DNA of 15,962 nucleotides from Myxococcales bacterium UBA1203. GTDB lineage: Bacteria; Myxococcota; Myxococcia; Myxococcales; UBA5297. Positions 14,741 through 15,962 of the stretch are shown here, in pieces. The first letter of the stretch is position 1, and each line of letters opens with the position of its first letter. Made by a program: the position numbers and the translations under genes. The stretch is taken from assembly GCA_002309695.1 (NCBI GenBank), contig DBXV01000016.1:135165-151126 (forward strand), given 5' to 3'. The notes under the pieces were generated by a model that saw nothing but the letters and a program-made list of their open reading frames with translations, was not told the DNA's origin and ran no database searches.

Positions 14741-14757
14741 GACAGGACGTGCCTGTC
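14741..14757 (+). promoter_or_regulatory. Short inverted repeat upstream of dnaB
   Basis: GACAGG (14741-14746) and CCTGTC (14752-14757) surround a 5-nt loop, 27 bases before the dnaB ATG. There is no T-tract, so it is not an intrinsic terminator. It could be a leader hairpin or operator; the role is unknown. Confidence 0.35.
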
Positions 14758-14784
14758 TGGAATGACAACGAAAGGAACGAAGAC

Positions 14785-15962
14785 ATGGAAAGAGGAGACC
14801 AGATTCATCTGACGGATGAGCAGCCCAGTGACCTGCCCGCGGAGCGCGCCGTTCTGGGCGGCATTCTCTCGGACAGCCGCGTTCTCATTGACGTGGCCAC
14901 GCTGCTGCAGCCGGACGATTTTCATTCGGAGGCGAACGCGGCGGTTTACGCGGCGATTGTCGAACTGGACCGGACGAACCAGGCCATCGACACGCTGACG
15001 GTCGCATCCCTCCTCAAGAATCAGGGCAAGCTGTCTCTGGCCGGCGGGGCTTCCTATCTGGCCGAGCTGGAAACCTCCGTGCCCACCACCGCCAACGTCG
15101 TGAGCTACGCGCGGCTGGTGAAGGAAAAGTCCATTCGCAGGAAGATGCTGCGGGTGTGCAGCGACCTGTCCGGCATGGCCGCGACTGCCGCCACCGGGGT
15201 GGAAGAGCTTCTGGACGAGGCGCAGAAGAGCGTTCTGGCCATCAGCGAGGAGAGCCAGACCGGCGATTTGCGGCCCATCTCTGTGCTGATGCCCGAGACC
15301 ATGGAGAAGCTGGACCAGCTGCGGGGGTCGGGCGGCGGCGTCACCGGGCTCTCCACGGGCTTTCCCAAGCTGGACCAGATGCTCACCGGCCTGCATCCGG
15401 GCGAACTCATCATCATCGCGGCGCGTCCGGGCTGCGGGAAGACGACCATCGGCCTCAACATCTGCTGCCACGCGGCGCTCCGTGAAAAAAAGCCCGTGGC
15501 CATTTTCAGTCTCGAAATGCCCTACGACCAGCTGTGCATGCGCCTTCTGGCTTCGGAGGCGCGCGGCAGCCTGTCCAAGATGCGCGGCGGCTTCATCAGC
15601 CAGGAACTCCAGAGCAGGATTGAGGGCGCCAGCATGGACATCGCCAATGCGCCGCTGTACATCGACGATTCGGGCCTGCTGAGCGCCTTTGAACTGCGGA
15701 CCAAAGTGCGGCGGCTGCAGACGAAGCTGGAGAAGATGGAGCCGAAGCAGGCGCTGGGACTCATCCTCATCGATTACCTCCAGCTGATGCACCAGAAGGG
15801 CAGAGTAGAGAGCCGCCAGCAGGAGGTTCAGGAAATCAGCCGGACGCTCAAGGCGCTGGCCAAGGAGCTGAAGGTGCCGATCATCGCCCTGGCTCAGCTG
15901 AACCGTAAGGTCGAGGAGCGGAGCGGCGCCGCGGCGAAGCCCATGCTCTCCGACCTGCGCGA
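14785..15962 (+). CDS. dnaB: Replicative DNA helicase DnaB, 3' truncated
   Basis: Hexameric helicase that unwinds DNA at the replication fork. The ATG at 14785 follows AAAGGA by eight bases. The frame runs off the window after 392 codons. The N-terminal primase-interacting domain has PAERAVLGGIL (18-28) and DDFHSEANAAVYAAI. The RecA-like domain has TGLSTGFPKLDQMLTGLHPGE, a Walker A loop RPGCGKTT (214-221; many DnaB proteins have PSMGKT), FSLEMP, the Walker B LILIDYLQLM (D330) and LAQLNR (369-374). About 60-80 residues are likely missing. A 102-nt gap follows holA. Confidence 0.95.
   Translation, partial: MERGDQIHLTDEQPSDLPAERAVLGGILSDSRVLIDVATLLQPDDFHSEANAAVYAAIVELDRTNQAIDTLTVASLLKNQGKLSLAGGASYLAELETSVPTTANVVSYARLVKEKSIRRKMLRVCSDLSGMAATAATGVEELLDEAQKSVLAISEESQTGDLRPISVLMPETMEKLDQLRGSGGGVTGLSTGFPKLDQMLTGLHPGELIIIAARPGCGKTTIGLNICCHAALREKKPVAIFSLEMPYDQLCMRLLASEARGSLSKMRGGFISQELQSRIEGASMDIANAPLYIDDSGLLSAFELRTKVRRLQTKLEKMEPKQALGLILIDYLQLMHQKGRVESRQQEVQEISRTLKALAKELKVPIIALAQLNRKVEERSGAAAKPMLSDLR

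Noticed and set aside
14741..14757. Terminator between holA and dnaB
   Set aside because: The hairpin has no T-tract, so it is listed only as a possible regulatory inverted repeat.
13015..15792. Long minus-strand open frame opposite holB, holA and dnaB
   Set aside because: It mirrors three confidently assigned plus-strand genes and has no family signature.

Overview
The window looks like chromosomal DNA from a Myxococcota or deltaproteobacteria-like bacterium, possibly host-associated. The coding regions are GC-rich. Three features point to this lineage: a secreted protein with a C-terminal sorting tail of the MYXO-CTERM type (a Gly-Cys motif, a hydrophobic helix, then Arg/Lys), Cys-rich repeats typical of exported myxobacterial proteins, and a DNA polymerase III delta subunit with a long insertion. 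The host-associated idea is inference, resting on a Kce-type lysine-fermentation enzyme and one AT-rich gene that looks foreign. Placement from one window is not secure.

Layout. (a) 1-1725: 3' part of a secreted protein with Cys-rich repeats, a glycoside-hydrolase-like (DUF5722-type) domain and C-terminal DUF5648-like repeats. It ends at a bidirectional terminator facing (b) 1835-2164, a small acidic protein on the minus strand with a strong ribosome binding site. (c) 2494-3270: an exported protein with two membrane segments, ending at a second bidirectional terminator. (d) 7850 down to 3464: a four-gene minus-strand envelope operon encoding a lipoprotein metallophosphoesterase, a probable outer-membrane protein, a periplasmic beta-propeller protein and an M23 peptidase with two NBR1-type Ig domains and a MYXO-CTERM tail. 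The last two genes overlap in a TGATG junction. (e) 8115-11012: ileS, divergent from that operon, with a leader holding two hairpins, one of them terminator-like. ileS ends at a long-stem terminator. (f) 11388-12233: a Kce (3-keto-5-aminohexanoate cleavage enzyme) homologue behind an AT-rich spacer. (g) 12323-15962: a replication cluster of holB, holA (4-nt overlap) and the 5' part of dnaB.

How the genes relate. Region (d) is the best candidate for an uncharacterised multi-protein system. All four products are predicted to be exported and would place a phosphoesterase, an outer-membrane partner, a propeller scaffold and a peptidoglycan hydrolase in the envelope together. Region (g) encodes two clamp-loader subunits and the replicative helicase. 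Kce sits between translation and replication genes with no visible partners from the lysine pathway. No tRNA, rRNA, CRISPR array or insertion sequence was seen.
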